In this document: positions 27,834 through 36,782 of the stretch, in pieces
Numbering within the stretch: position 1 is the first letter of the stretch
Layout of the letters: the number at the start of each line of letters is the position of its first letter
Assembly (NCBI GenBank): GCA_015064685.1
Contig: SVRT01000010.1
Coordinates: 1-64,000, forward strand
Direction: 5' to 3'
DNA length: 64,000 nucleotides
Origin: Oscillospiraceae bacterium
Lineage (GTDB): Bacteria > Bacillota > Clostridia > Oscillospirales > CAG-272
Translations under genes and position numbers: made by a program
The notes under the pieces: generated by a model
What the model was told of the DNA's origin: nothing
What the model saw: the letters and a program-made list of their open reading frames with translations, nothing else
The model's database searches: none

Positions 27834-28079
27834 TCAGGAATTGAAGGTGCCCTCAGGTACGTCAACGATTTCGATCTCGCCGTCCTTGCCCTGCTGAAGA
27901 ATCATAATTTTTCTCTTAGCATTCTCAAGCTCGCCCGAGCATCGCTCAACAAGACCAATGCCTTCTTCATACAGCTTAAGGGATTTGTCCAACGGGAGCT
28001 TTTCGTTCTCCATTTCCTTAACGATTTCTTCAAGCCTTAACATCGATTGCTCAAGGCTCATCTTCTTTTTTTCTGCCAT
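27834..28079 (-). CDS. xseB: Exodeoxyribonuclease VII small subunit
   Basis: LEQSMLRLEEIVKEMENEKLPLDKSLKLYEEGIGL. Confidence 0.93.
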   Translation of the reverse strand: MAEKKKMSLEQSMLRLEEIVKEMENEKLPLDKSLKLYEEGIGLVERCSGELENAKRKIMILQQGKDGEIEIVDVPEGTFNS

Positions 28080-28092
28080 TTTATTCTTCCTT

Positions 28093-29307
28093 TTATCTAC
28101 TGATCTTTTTTTCGGTTACTGTTGCGTTTATCTCACCGTCCGAGAGCTTAACGGTTATTATCTCGCCCATCTCGACATCATCAATCGAGGATACGATGCT
28201 TCCCTCTCGGTTTTCAACCACGCTGTAACCGTGTGAAAGAACCGCGAGGGGATTCACTCCCTCAAGGCGAGTGCATAACATTAAAAATCTGTTTTGCGTT
28301 TCATCCATGATGCTCTTTTGAGCATTTTCAAGCCTGTTTTTCAAAAGCTGGAGCGAATTGCTCTTTTCTTTCAATCTGTTGGCAGGTGACTGCAGCTCAA
28401 TGCTTTTGTGCATGAGCATAAGTTTTGTCTGTAAATTTCTTAATCGGTTGGCGGTAATGTCGTCTGCCTTTCGACTCAAAATTCTTACGCGTGAAAGAAT
28501 TTCCGACGTGTCCGGAAACGCAAGCTCCGCCGCGGCGGAGGGAGTCGGGGCGCGAAGATCGGAGACGAAGTCACATATTGTAAAATCCGTCTCGTGACCG
28601 ACGGCTGAAATAACCGGGATTTCGGATTCTGCGATCGTGCGCGCTAACGTTTCGTCGTTAAAGCACCATAGATCCTCGGCGGAACCGCCTCCTCGACCTA
28701 TGATTATTACGTCTACCTTTTGTCTGTTATTGAAGAAAAGAATTCCTCCGGTAAGGCTTCTCGGGGCAAGCTCACCCTGAACGTAGGACGGATAAATTAT
28801 TATCTCTGTGGATGGACTTCTTCTGCCTGACACGTTTATTATATCGTGCAATGCCGCGCCCGACGCTGAGGTGATTACACCAACGCTTTTCGGAAATTTC
28901 GGTATCGGCTTTTTTCGCTCGGGAGCGAAAAGTCCTTCTGCTTCAAGCCTTTTTTTGAGTTGCTCGAAGGCTATCGCAAGCGCGCCTGCGCCGTCGGGCT
29001 GCATATCGTCGATGATTATCTGACAATCTCCGCTTACTGTATATGAGGAAATTCTGCCGTGAACTATGACCTTCATTCCGCTTTCAAGACGGAATTTAAG
29101 CCGTGAGGCACTTGAACGGAACATCACCGCGCGGAGCGAGGAGGTTTCGTCCTTCAAGGAAAAATAGAGATGTCCTGAGCTGTAATTACTTTTAAAGTTC
29201 GAGATCTCTCCACGGAGAAAGACGCTTTTAAGCACTGCGCTCGATTCAAGCGTCATTTTTATATACTCGTTTATCTGCGTGACGCTGAAAATTGCCTGCT
29301 CTTGCAT
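28093..29307 (-). CDS. xseA: Exodeoxyribonuclease VII large subunit
   Basis: FSVTQINEYIKMTLES...VIIIGRGGGSAEDLWCFNDE...ISAVGHETDFTI. Confidence 0.96.
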   Translation of the reverse strand: MQEQAIFSVTQINEYIKMTLESSAVLKSVFLRGEISNFKSNYSSGHLYFSLKDETSSLRAVMFRSSASRLKFRLESGMKVIVHGRISSYTVSGDCQIIIDDMQPDGAGALAIAFEQLKKRLEAEGLFAPERKKPIPKFPKSVGVITSASGAALHDIINVSGRRSPSTEIIIYPSYVQGELAPRSLTGGILFFNNRQKVDVIIIGRGGGSAEDLWCFNDETLARTIAESEIPVISAVGHETDFTICDFVSDLRAPTPSAAAELAFPDTSEILSRVRILSRKADDITANRLRNLQTKLMLMHKSIELQSPANRLKEKSNSLQLLKNRLENAQKSIMDETQNRFLMLCTRLEGVNPLAVLSHGYSVVENREGSIVSSIDDVEMGEIITVKLSDGEINATVTEKKISR

Positions 29308-29564
29308 TTCTTCCTCCTTTTTTGATATTGATAATCTTAACTTTTAGCTGAAAATAACGCAAAATTACGCATTTTTAGCGAATTATTAAGGCTTATTTGT
29401 GTTCTTGATCGAAATTTTCAGCCGATATATAGGTGAGATCTTGACGAAACACCGTTATTTTGGCTGTTTTTTACGGATTTTCACGCTTTTTGCCGTTTTT
29501 GAATAATATTCATTAAAAAATGCATATATACATTTTTTATGCATTTTTTCGTTATCATTCTTTT

Positions 29565-30533
29565 TTATTCGTTATCTGATGTATACGCTCTTCTTGTCAG
29601 AAGTGCGGTGCCTGCGGCATTATCAGCTGAAAACTCCGGCTCGGAAAAAAATACGTTGCCGAGCATTGAGAGTCTTTTGGCGATCCTCTTATTACTCATC
29701 ACACCGCCGGCAAACACTATCGGAATATCAGGATATATCTCTCTGAGATTAAGTGAGAGCTGTGTGAGAGTGTCTGCTATGAAATCAAAGCAGAATGCTG
29801 ACGTTACCGCCTTATCACCAGTCTCGGCATATAGCTTTGCGGCGAGATTCTCAAGTCCGGAAAGATTACACTTAAGTCCCTTCACCGATATCCTGCTCTT
29901 TTTATAGGGCACGGAGGTACAGAGAGCTTCCATCTCCTTACCGCACGGAAACGCGAGCCCCATAAGCACTCCTGTTCTGTCAACAGCCTGGCCTGCATTC
30001 ATGTCGTCGCTTCCGCCTATCTGCTCTATACTGAAGCTGTCAGTATTCGGCTTTACGAGAAGAAGCTCTGTCGTTCCGCCTGAGACGTGAAATGCGGCAA
30101 AAGGCATCTCTCCGTCTATCAAAGAGGTCATTCCCGACGAATACAGAGCCGCCATAACGTGACCGTTCTGGTGCGAAAAGCTGTACTTTTCACATCCGAC
30201 TGTCGCAGAGACCGTCTCTGCCGCCGAAACTCCCGCCAGAAAACAAGGCATATACGAGCCCTCCGCGTCTCTTGGGGTTGCGGAACAGCCCACGGCAACT
30301 ATACGGTGATCTCTGTATCCCGAATCGAGAAAGGCTTTAAGTCCTCGCATTATCTCGGGAAGATTTTTAGTGTGGGCAAAGAGCGCGTCGCTTTGTCTGA
30401 GTCCCCGCTCCCCCGCCTTTACGGGAAGCAGCTTTTTAAGGTTAAGTATCACCTTGCCGCTATCGTTACAAAGAGCAACCGAGGTCGTATAATTACTCGT
30501 ATCTATGCCGAGAAAAAGATCCTTTTCAGACAT
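29565..30533 (-). CDS. TsaD/Kae1-like (O-sialoglycoprotein endopeptidase family) paralog
   Basis: LFLGIDTSNYTTSVAL, SHQNGHVMAA (HxxxH), VFAGGVMSNKRI; start ATG 30533 overlaps nusB 3' end. Confidence 0.8.
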   Translation of the reverse strand: MSEKDLFLGIDTSNYTTSVALCNDSGKVILNLKKLLPVKAGERGLRQSDALFAHTKNLPEIMRGLKAFLDSGYRDHRIVAVGCSATPRDAEGSYMPCFLAGVSAAETVSATVGCEKYSFSHQNGHVMAALYSSGMTSLIDGEMPFAAFHVSGGTTELLLVKPNTDSFSIEQIGGSDDMNAGQAVDRTGVLMGLAFPCGKEMEALCTSVPYKKSRISVKGLKCNLSGLENLAAKLYAETGDKAVTSAFCFDFIADTLTQLSLNLREIYPDIPIVFAGGVMSNKRIAKRLSMLGNVFFSEPEFSADNAAGTALLTRRAYTSDNE

Positions 30534-31029
30534 TTTCTTCGTCTTCTGTGATTTCTGCAGCAGGCTCATCATCGCTATTGGGCGAGGTTGCCATTTCCTC
30601 GACAAAGAGCTTTACGTCCTTACCGTCGATATCCTTAAAGAGTCCCGAAAGCACTCCGTTGACGAACTGCTTTGCCTTATCCTCTCCGTACTTCACAGAA
30701 AGCTCTACCGCCTGGCTGATAGAGATATTGGGGTGGATATCCTCGATAAAGAGCATCTCGTATATAGCGATACGAAGTATAGTTCTTGATACTCTTGAAA
30801 GTCTGTCGGCTCTCCATCCCTTTGAGTACTTGCTGATAACAGAGTCGATAAGCTCGGAGCGAGAGATCACACCGAAAAAGGTATTCTTCACGTATGCATC
30901 CGTGGGAAGCTCTCTGTCTCGGCATGCCAGATCGTATATCTCGGCGGGGCTATCTCCGTTTTTGAACTCTGTCTCAAAGAGCAGACCGAAAAGGATATCT
31001 CTTGCTTCTTTTCTCGAAATTTTTGCCAT
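30526..31029 (-). CDS. nusB: Transcription antitermination factor NusB
   Basis: SRKEARDILFGLLFETEF...ISQAVELSVKYGEDKAKQFVNGVL. Confidence 0.94.
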   Translation of the reverse strand: MAKISRKEARDILFGLLFETEFKNGDSPAEIYDLACRDRELPTDAYVKNTFFGVISRSELIDSVISKYSKGWRADRLSRVSRTILRIAIYEMLFIEDIHPNISISQAVELSVKYGEDKAKQFVNGVLSGLFKDIDGKDVKLFVEEMATSPNSDDEPAAEITEDEENV

Positions 31030-31335
31030 ATTATTATTCCTCCGTATCCCAAAAACAGTGTGCTAAAAATGTTCTGTTTTTGAAAAAAAGCATAATTAGT
31101 CAATTATATTAATTATACATTTTTTTTGCATATTTGTCAAGGAGAGAAATAAATAAAAATACGGAAAAAATGAAAAATTATGCATTTTTTCGCATCACTT
31201 CTCTGACCGCATTATTTCCAATAAGACAACAAACCTTACGGATAAATATTTTCTTTTAGGTATTGAAATATATTCTTTTTTATGGTAAAATAAAGAGAAC
31301 AGAATTTCCAGATTATTTTGACGAGGACGCGAATT

Positions 31336-31830
31336 ATGAAGAACAACAATCTAATAAAATTCTTTTTCTGCTGCGGCTCAATTATCTACACGGCAGGAAC
31401 TACTCTTATAGTGCTGATATCACTCGGCTTAGCGCAGGACAAAGCTAACACGGCGATCTACGCAAGACCGCTTCTCTCATTTCTCCTGTTTGCCTTTATG
31501 ATGTCGCTTGGAAGCACGCTTTTCAGATACGAAAAGATCTCCTCTCCTATGAGAAGACTTGCACACGCTTTATGCTACATTCTCGGACTTCTCGTTTTTC
31601 TGCTTCTTTGCTCATTGAAATTCTATGCAGCCGTAATAGTAACCGCGGTTTTCGCTATCATATACGGAATCGTAGTTCTTATTAAGGCTTTGATCAGTGG
31701 CAATCTCGGTCGTCTTTCTACTCCAAATGCACCTACGGGTAAAAGCACAAAGAGTCAGGCAGGCGCAAAAAAGACCGACAGCAAGAAAAATCAGCCTGCG
31801 AAGGAACAGTATAAAAACAGATTCTCATAA
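31336..31830 (+). CDS. Small hypothetical membrane protein
   Basis: Multiple hydrophobic segments and Lys-rich C-terminus; immediately upstream of the SGNH gene. Confidence 0.55.
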   Translation: MKNNNLIKFFFCCGSIIYTAGTTLIVLISLGLAQDKANTAIYARPLLSFLLFAFMMSLGSTLFRYEKISSPMRRLAHALCYILGLLVFLLLCSLKFYAAVIVTAVFAIIYGIVVLIKALISGNLGRLSTPNAPTGKSTKSQAGAKKTDSKKNQPAKEQYKNRFS

Positions 31831-31841
31831 TACATAACGGT

Positions 31842-32618
31842 ATGAAGAATTTCAACTTTATCTCAAGGCTGATGATAACGCTTCTGTCTGTTGCCTTGGT
31901 CGCGTGCATATCCTCATTTGTGATGCTATGCATTTACGGTATCAACTCCAAGCTCTTCACCTTCAATTCGGATAAAGTGGAGGAGACGATGCTCAGCTCG
32001 GCGCAGCTTGAGCGGACGTTTGATTACGGCAACAGCTATCTAAAAGGTATCGTCTTTGTCTCTGACAAGTCTATGGCATCAATATCCACCCGTGACGAGA
32101 TCAGCAAGAACCAGGTATGGTCTACAAAGGACAATTCCCTACCTCTTGATTACAATCTTGCTACAACGTCTATCATTCACTCTGACGGTGAAAAGGGCTC
32201 GTCTATCGCGGATGCGATAGAGCTATACAAGCCACAGTACGTTATCATCACTGTAGGCATTGAAAACGGTGTCGGACATTGCACCGAGGAAAAATTCAAG
32301 GAGTATTACACCCGTCTTATTGATTCTATACTTGACAAATCCCCGGACACAAGGATAATTTTACAGTCTGTTTTTCCCGTCTCAAAATCGGCAGAAAAAA
32401 ACGATCCCTCGATATCAAACGAGAGGATCGATCAAGCCAACATGTTTATTGCTTCTCTTGCAGAGGAGCTTGCGGTAAGATATCTTGACACCGCATCTGT
32501 TCTCAAGGGCGAGGACGGACGTCTTGATCCGAAATACGATTCAGGCAACGGCATTTCGCTCAATTCCGATGGATATGGGGCGGTGCTTGAATACATCAAG
32601 ACGCACGGATATAAATAA
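31842..32618 (+). CDS. Membrane-anchored SGNH/GDSL-hydrolase-like protein
   Basis: N-terminal TM; 'YVIITVGIENG', 'IILQSVFPVS', 'D..GISLNSDGYGAV' SGNH-like arrangement. Confidence 0.7.
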   Translation: MKNFNFISRLMITLLSVALVACISSFVMLCIYGINSKLFTFNSDKVEETMLSSAQLERTFDYGNSYLKGIVFVSDKSMASISTRDEISKNQVWSTKDNSLPLDYNLATTSIIHSDGEKGSSIADAIELYKPQYVIITVGIENGVGHCTEEKFKEYYTRLIDSILDKSPDTRIILQSVFPVSKSAEKNDPSISNERIDQANMFIASLAEELAVRYLDTASVLKGEDGRLDPKYDSGNGISLNSDGYGAVLEYIKTHGYK

Positions 32619-32630
32619 CGTCAAAAAAAA

Positions 32631-32680
32631 CCTCATCACCCGCTTGCGCGGGAGCTTCCCCTCAAGGGGAAGCCTTTTTT
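32631..32680 (+). repeat. Two-hairpin 'CCTCATCACCCGC...GCTTCCCC-TCAA-GGGGAAGC' element, doubling as terminator
   Basis: CCCGC-TTGC-GCGGG (32639-32652) then GCTTCCCC-TCAA-GGGGAAGC (32654-32673) and T-run. Confidence 0.7.
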
Positions 32681-32740
32681 AACATTTAAAAATCCCTTTT
32701 TAATTTTATGCTACGCTTTTTTATCTTGTTTTGTGTATAA

Positions 32741-32772
32741 AATACCCCCGACGCGAATGCGTCGGGGGTATT
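32741..32772. terminator. Bidirectional terminator
   Basis: AATACCCCCGACGC-GAAT-GCGTCGGGGGTATT. Confidence 0.75.
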
Positions 32773-32802
32773 TATTGAGATATTTGAATTTGTTAATTCA
32801 AA

Positions 32803-34674
32803 TTAGTCCTCTTTCTTCTTGAAGGAAACAAGACCTGCTGCTGCGATAGCAACTACTGCGATTGCGCCGAATCCAACTACGCCGCCGCATCCGCTCTTCT
32901 TCTCTTCCTTCTTATCATCAGTCTTATCGCTGCTGTTACCACCGGAGGTAGCGGGAGCCTTCTCGGTCTCCTCTGTCTTTGTTGTCTCCTTCTCGGTTAC
33001 ATCATCACCGGGCTCAGTTGTAGGATTATCATCACCGGGCTCAGTTGTAGGATTATCATCACCGGGCTCAGTTGTAGGATCATCATCACCGGGCTCAGTT
33101 GTAGGATCATCATCACCGGGATCGGTGTCTGTTGTGGGAGGAGTAACTTCGCCTCCGCCAAGCTCCTCGATGTATGCTTCAAAGTAAGCGTTAGCCTCTG
33201 CCTCTGTTCTGAAGAATGCAAGTGCAACGATGTCAAAGTTATTTCTTTCAGCATCGCTACCCTTCATACCGGCAACGTCAACACGGAGACCGTTAATTCT
33301 TCCCTCAAGTCCTGCGATGGTAGACCAGTCGAATACGAAGTAGTGATAGAAATCATCACCTACGTATGTGGGCTCCCAGTAGGAGAGAGGATTGCTTCTT
33401 GCTGCGTAGGAGCTGGACTCCTGAACGAGGTTACCTGCAAGTGCAAGCATATTTACAGACTCTGTGCATGTGCAGTATTCCTCGGGAACACCGTCTATAT
33501 CGCTGTCGGTGTAGTTACATGTACAGAAGTTTCTTGTGATCAAGAGAACGTAGGGGAAATCCTTTGTATCGTAGGATACTTCGTTATCAACGATATACTT
33601 TGCGTTTGCCATGTTATCGGTGTTAGCAAGAACGTTGATGGAGTTATCGTCGTTTACAACGATGATGTTACCCAAAACGGATGTGGGCTTACCCTTTACG
33701 TTAGAGTCAGAACGAGAACCGTTAAGAACGATTGCGGGCTCGCCTTCGGGAATTGTAGAAGCGTCTGCGATGGGAGCTGTCTCGTTGGAGTAAGCATCAG
33801 GAGCTGCCTCGTCATCACCCTGAGGAGGAGCTGCATCCTCTGCGCTTGTTCCGTACTTAAGAATTGTGCATCCAAGTGTACCGCCCATGGTGTTGTTCTG
33901 GAGCGAGAAGCCAACGTATGCCTGGTCGTCAAGCTCTGCGAAATAGTCGGTAGCTGCCTGGTTGTATGCGTCAGGTGCGGGAGCACCGTTAATGGAGATC
34001 GCGTATGTCTCGGAGTCTGCGTCCCAAACGATCTCAAAAATGATAATGGGGAATACTTCTGTCTCGCCGTCTGCAACGGTAACTTCGTTACCCTCAGCAT
34101 CAACGAACTTATTTACATAAAGCTTATCATTTGCTGTGTTGGAGCATCTGATTCTCTGTCCCTCTTCAAGGTCCTTATACCACTCAAGGCCCTTCATAGC
34201 GCCGGGCCATGTTGCAGGATCTTCAGCATTGTACTTAACTGCGTCAGCCTCATTCGTACCAACAATACGGATAAGTGTCTCAACACCGTAACCGTAGTCA
34301 TCACCCTGCTTACCAAGCTCAACGTTCTGCTGGTCCCAGATGCTCAATCCGAACCAACGGTCGCCTGCATCGTATGTAAACTGGTCAACTCTTACCTCGA
34401 GGTAAACGCCTTCCTTAAGGTTTACGGGCTCTGTTGTCTGGAAGGTTGCGTAAGGTGTGGAATCCTTCCAAGTTGAAGGGATCATCTGAAGTCCCTCGTC
34501 TGTGTACTTGTATCCGGGAACGTCACGCATAATATCTGCATAACCATCGAGATACTGTGACTTGATCGCGTATACGGACCAGTCGCCGTCTACTGCAGAT
34601 ACAGAAACGGTTGCTACTACGAGAGTTGTAACAAGCATTGCTGCAACGAGCAGTACTGAAAGAAATTTTTTCAT
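32803..34674 (-). CDS. Secreted surface protein with Thr/Pro/Asp repeat linker and C-terminal Cys-Gly/TM/basic anchor-like signal
   Basis: Signal peptide; (TTEPGDD[ND]P) repeats; C-terminus KKSGCGGVVGFGAIAVVAIAAAGLVSFKKKED; paralog of 34901..36673. Confidence 0.75.
   Translation of the reverse strand: MKKFLSVLLVAAMLVTTLVVATVSVSAVDGDWSVYAIKSQYLDGYADIMRDVPGYKYTDEGLQMIPSTWKDSTPYATFQTTEPVNLKEGVYLEVRVDQFTYDAGDRWFGLSIWDQQNVELGKQGDDYGYGVETLIRIVGTNEADAVKYNAEDPATWPGAMKGLEWYKDLEEGQRIRCSNTANDKLYVNKFVDAEGNEVTVADGETEVFPIIIFEIVWDADSETYAISINGAPAPDAYNQAATDYFAELDDQAYVGFSLQNNTMGGTLGCTILKYGTSAEDAAPPQGDDEAAPDAYSNETAPIADASTIPEGEPAIVLNGSRSDSNVKGKPTSVLGNIIVVNDDNSINVLANTDNMANAKYIVDNEVSYDTKDFPYVLLITRNFCTCNYTDSDIDGVPEEYCTCTESVNMLALAGNLVQESSSYAARSNPLSYWEPTYVGDDFYHYFVFDWSTIAGLEGRINGLRVDVAGMKGSDAERNNFDIVALAFFRTEAEANAYFEAYIEELGGGEVTPPTTDTDPGDDDPTTEPGDDDPTTEPGDDNPTTEPGDDNPTTEPGDDVTEKETTKTEETEKAPATSGGNSSDKTDDKKEEKKSGCGGVVGFGAIAVVAIAAAGLVSFKKKED
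33000..33123 (-). repeat. In-frame 27-bp tandem repeats (9-aa TTEPGDD[ND]P units)
   Basis: 'ggatcatcatcaccgggctcagttgta' repeated with T/C variants, >4 copies. Confidence 0.9.
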
Positions 34675-34900
34675 AGCTTTTTCTCCTTAAAAAACTTTTT
34701 TTGCAAAAGCTTTCTTTTGCTTTATAACATTTTATCACAATTTGGGAAAAATGTAAATACGCAATATTGACAAAATAAATGATTTTGAATTGTGCTATTT
34801 ACACAATGCAAAATTTTATCTTTTAGGAATTATTCACAAATGTAACCGAAAAGGTCACGCGGCGGTCACATTTCATGACCGCCGCGCATATTTTCAGCTG

Positions 34901-36673
34901 TTATTCTTCTCTTTTTCTAAAGCACGTGAGTCCTATCATTGCTATGGACATAACAGCGATCGCTCCAAGTCCGAGCGTGCTTCCACAGCCTGATTTTTCT
35001 TCGGGCTTCGTGTTATTATTGTTGTTCTCTTCCTTCTCGGTTTCTTCAACGGTTTCGCCCTTTGTTGCCTTTTCGGTCTCCTTCTCGGTCTCCTTTTCTG
35101 TTTCGGGAGACGTTACAGGCTCGGTAGAAGGAGTATCGACGGGTTCGGTTTCGTCGTTATCGTCGGATGGCTCTGTACAAATAGGATCTGTGTCGTCTTC
35201 GGGATCGGTTACAGGCTCGGTATCAACCTCTCCTCCGCCATCGGGAGGCGTGGTGTCCTCTTCGCCTTCCTTCAAGCCGATCTCGACAAGATAATCGTCA
35301 AAATATGCCTTTGCCTCGTTTACGTCGCGGAAGAATGCGACGCAGATTATATCGAAGTTATTTCTTCCCTCTTCGGTATACTTCATTCCGTGAACGTCGA
35401 TGCGGACTCCGTTTATTCTGCCGCTGTATTCTGTCCAATCCGCTACGAAGTAGGAGTACATATTGCCATCCATATCGGTTACGGGCTCCCAGAGATATGA
35501 CTCTGCCATAATGGTGTTGTCGCTACTCTCTGCGATCGTGTCGCCTGCCATCGTTATAAGCGATGGGATCTCTCCGCAAGAGCAGTTAGGCATGCCGTCC
35601 TGCCAAGCACAAGTACACAGGTTTCTTGTGATCATAAGCATGATCGGGAAATCATCTACGTCATAAGAGGTATCGTACGCGACAGACATCGCGACGGATG
35701 CCCAGCCGGTCGTGGTCAATACGTTTATAGAGTTATCGTCGTTTATTGTAAGCGTACAGTTATTGGTCGAGCTGGGCTTTCTGCGAAGGTTGGATCTCTC
35801 TGCGCTTCCGTTGATAAGTACTGCGGGTTCGCCAAGCGGTATTTCATCGGGGTCGGCGATCTCGGCGATCTCAATTTTGTTGTTTACCGGCGCTGCTCTG
35901 TCATCACCCATAGGGGTCTGGCAATCCTCGGGGCTGGTGCCGAACTTCAAGACCGTACATTCCGCGGCTCCGCCCTTGATACTGTTCTGAAGCGAGAAGC
36001 TGACGTATGCGCATCCGTCGTTGTCCGCACCGTCAAAATATTTGGTAACTTTATTCAAAAAGCCGGTGGACATCGATGCTCCGTTGATGATAATATCATA
36101 TCCGCTTGCTTCGTTCCAGGTTATCTGGAGTGTGATTATCGGGCAGCCATTATCGTCGAAGACGTTTTTCGCGTCCGCATTACCCATACTCATAGTTGCA
36201 AGAGACTCGCCGGGAGCAAGGTGTGAGTTCAACTGAAAAGATGATATCTTCTTCTCCCCGTCTACTCGAACAAGCATTTCAACTCCGAGAGCCTGCTTGT
36301 CTTCATCGTTTGGAAATTCGTCTATCTTCTCTTCCCAAAGGTTAAAACCGAACCACTTGTCGCCCTCATACGTAAAGTTATCTATTCTTACCTCCATGTA
36401 TACACCTTGGCGAAGGTCGATCTGCTCTTTAGTCTGGATAATTCCCCAAGGAGTCGTTTCGCTCCAGTCAGCGGGGATCATATGAAGTCCGTCCTTAGTA
36501 TACTCATAACCGGGGATCGGCTTCATATCAGGATTGTCCTTTTCGCTATACTGCCCTTTGCTTGTGTATACGTTCCAATCGCCCTCTACTGCCGCGCTTG
36601 CGTTGATAACGCAGCCGATCATAAGTGTGAGGATCATTGCGAATGCCAATGAAAGTGACAATGCTTTTTTCAT
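34901..36673 (-). CDS. Secreted surface protein, tandem paralog with same C-terminal signal
   Basis: Signal peptide; shares 'DGLHMIPADW', 'YMEVRIDNFTY', 'FDIICVAFFR' segments with the 32803 protein; C-terminus EEKSGCGSTLGLGAIAVMSIAMIGLTCFRKREE. Confidence 0.75.
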   Translation of the reverse strand: MKKALSLSLAFAMILTLMIGCVINASAAVEGDWNVYTSKGQYSEKDNPDMKPIPGYEYTKDGLHMIPADWSETTPWGIIQTKEQIDLRQGVYMEVRIDNFTYEGDKWFGFNLWEEKIDEFPNDEDKQALGVEMLVRVDGEKKISSFQLNSHLAPGESLATMSMGNADAKNVFDDNGCPIITLQITWNEASGYDIIINGASMSTGFLNKVTKYFDGADNDGCAYVSFSLQNSIKGGAAECTVLKFGTSPEDCQTPMGDDRAAPVNNKIEIAEIADPDEIPLGEPAVLINGSAERSNLRRKPSSTNNCTLTINDDNSINVLTTTGWASVAMSVAYDTSYDVDDFPIMLMITRNLCTCAWQDGMPNCSCGEIPSLITMAGDTIAESSDNTIMAESYLWEPVTDMDGNMYSYFVADWTEYSGRINGVRIDVHGMKYTEEGRNNFDIICVAFFRDVNEAKAYFDDYLVEIGLKEGEEDTTPPDGGGEVDTEPVTDPEDDTDPICTEPSDDNDETEPVDTPSTEPVTSPETEKETEKETEKATKGETVEETEKEENNNNNTKPEEKSGCGSTLGLGAIAVMSIAMIGLTCFRKREE

Positions 36674-36782
36674 AAGTTTTCTCCTTGTAAATTATTTTGT
36701 TTACCTTATTATTTTACCATAAAACAGGCGGGCGTGTAAAGATAAATATTGGACAATTTTTTCGCCTCGTTTTTGGACCATT

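Noticed and set aside
29308-29560. AT-rich 250-bp gap between xseA and the TsaD-like gene as a possible ncRNA
   Set aside because: Mostly T/A runs and a weak ATGCAT-type hairpin; no clear conserved structure can be argued from one copy.
33343-34476. 377-aa + strand ORF antisense to the surface protein
   Set aside because: Antisense shadow ORF with Cys/Val-rich unnatural composition; the minus-strand frame has signal peptide and a paralog.
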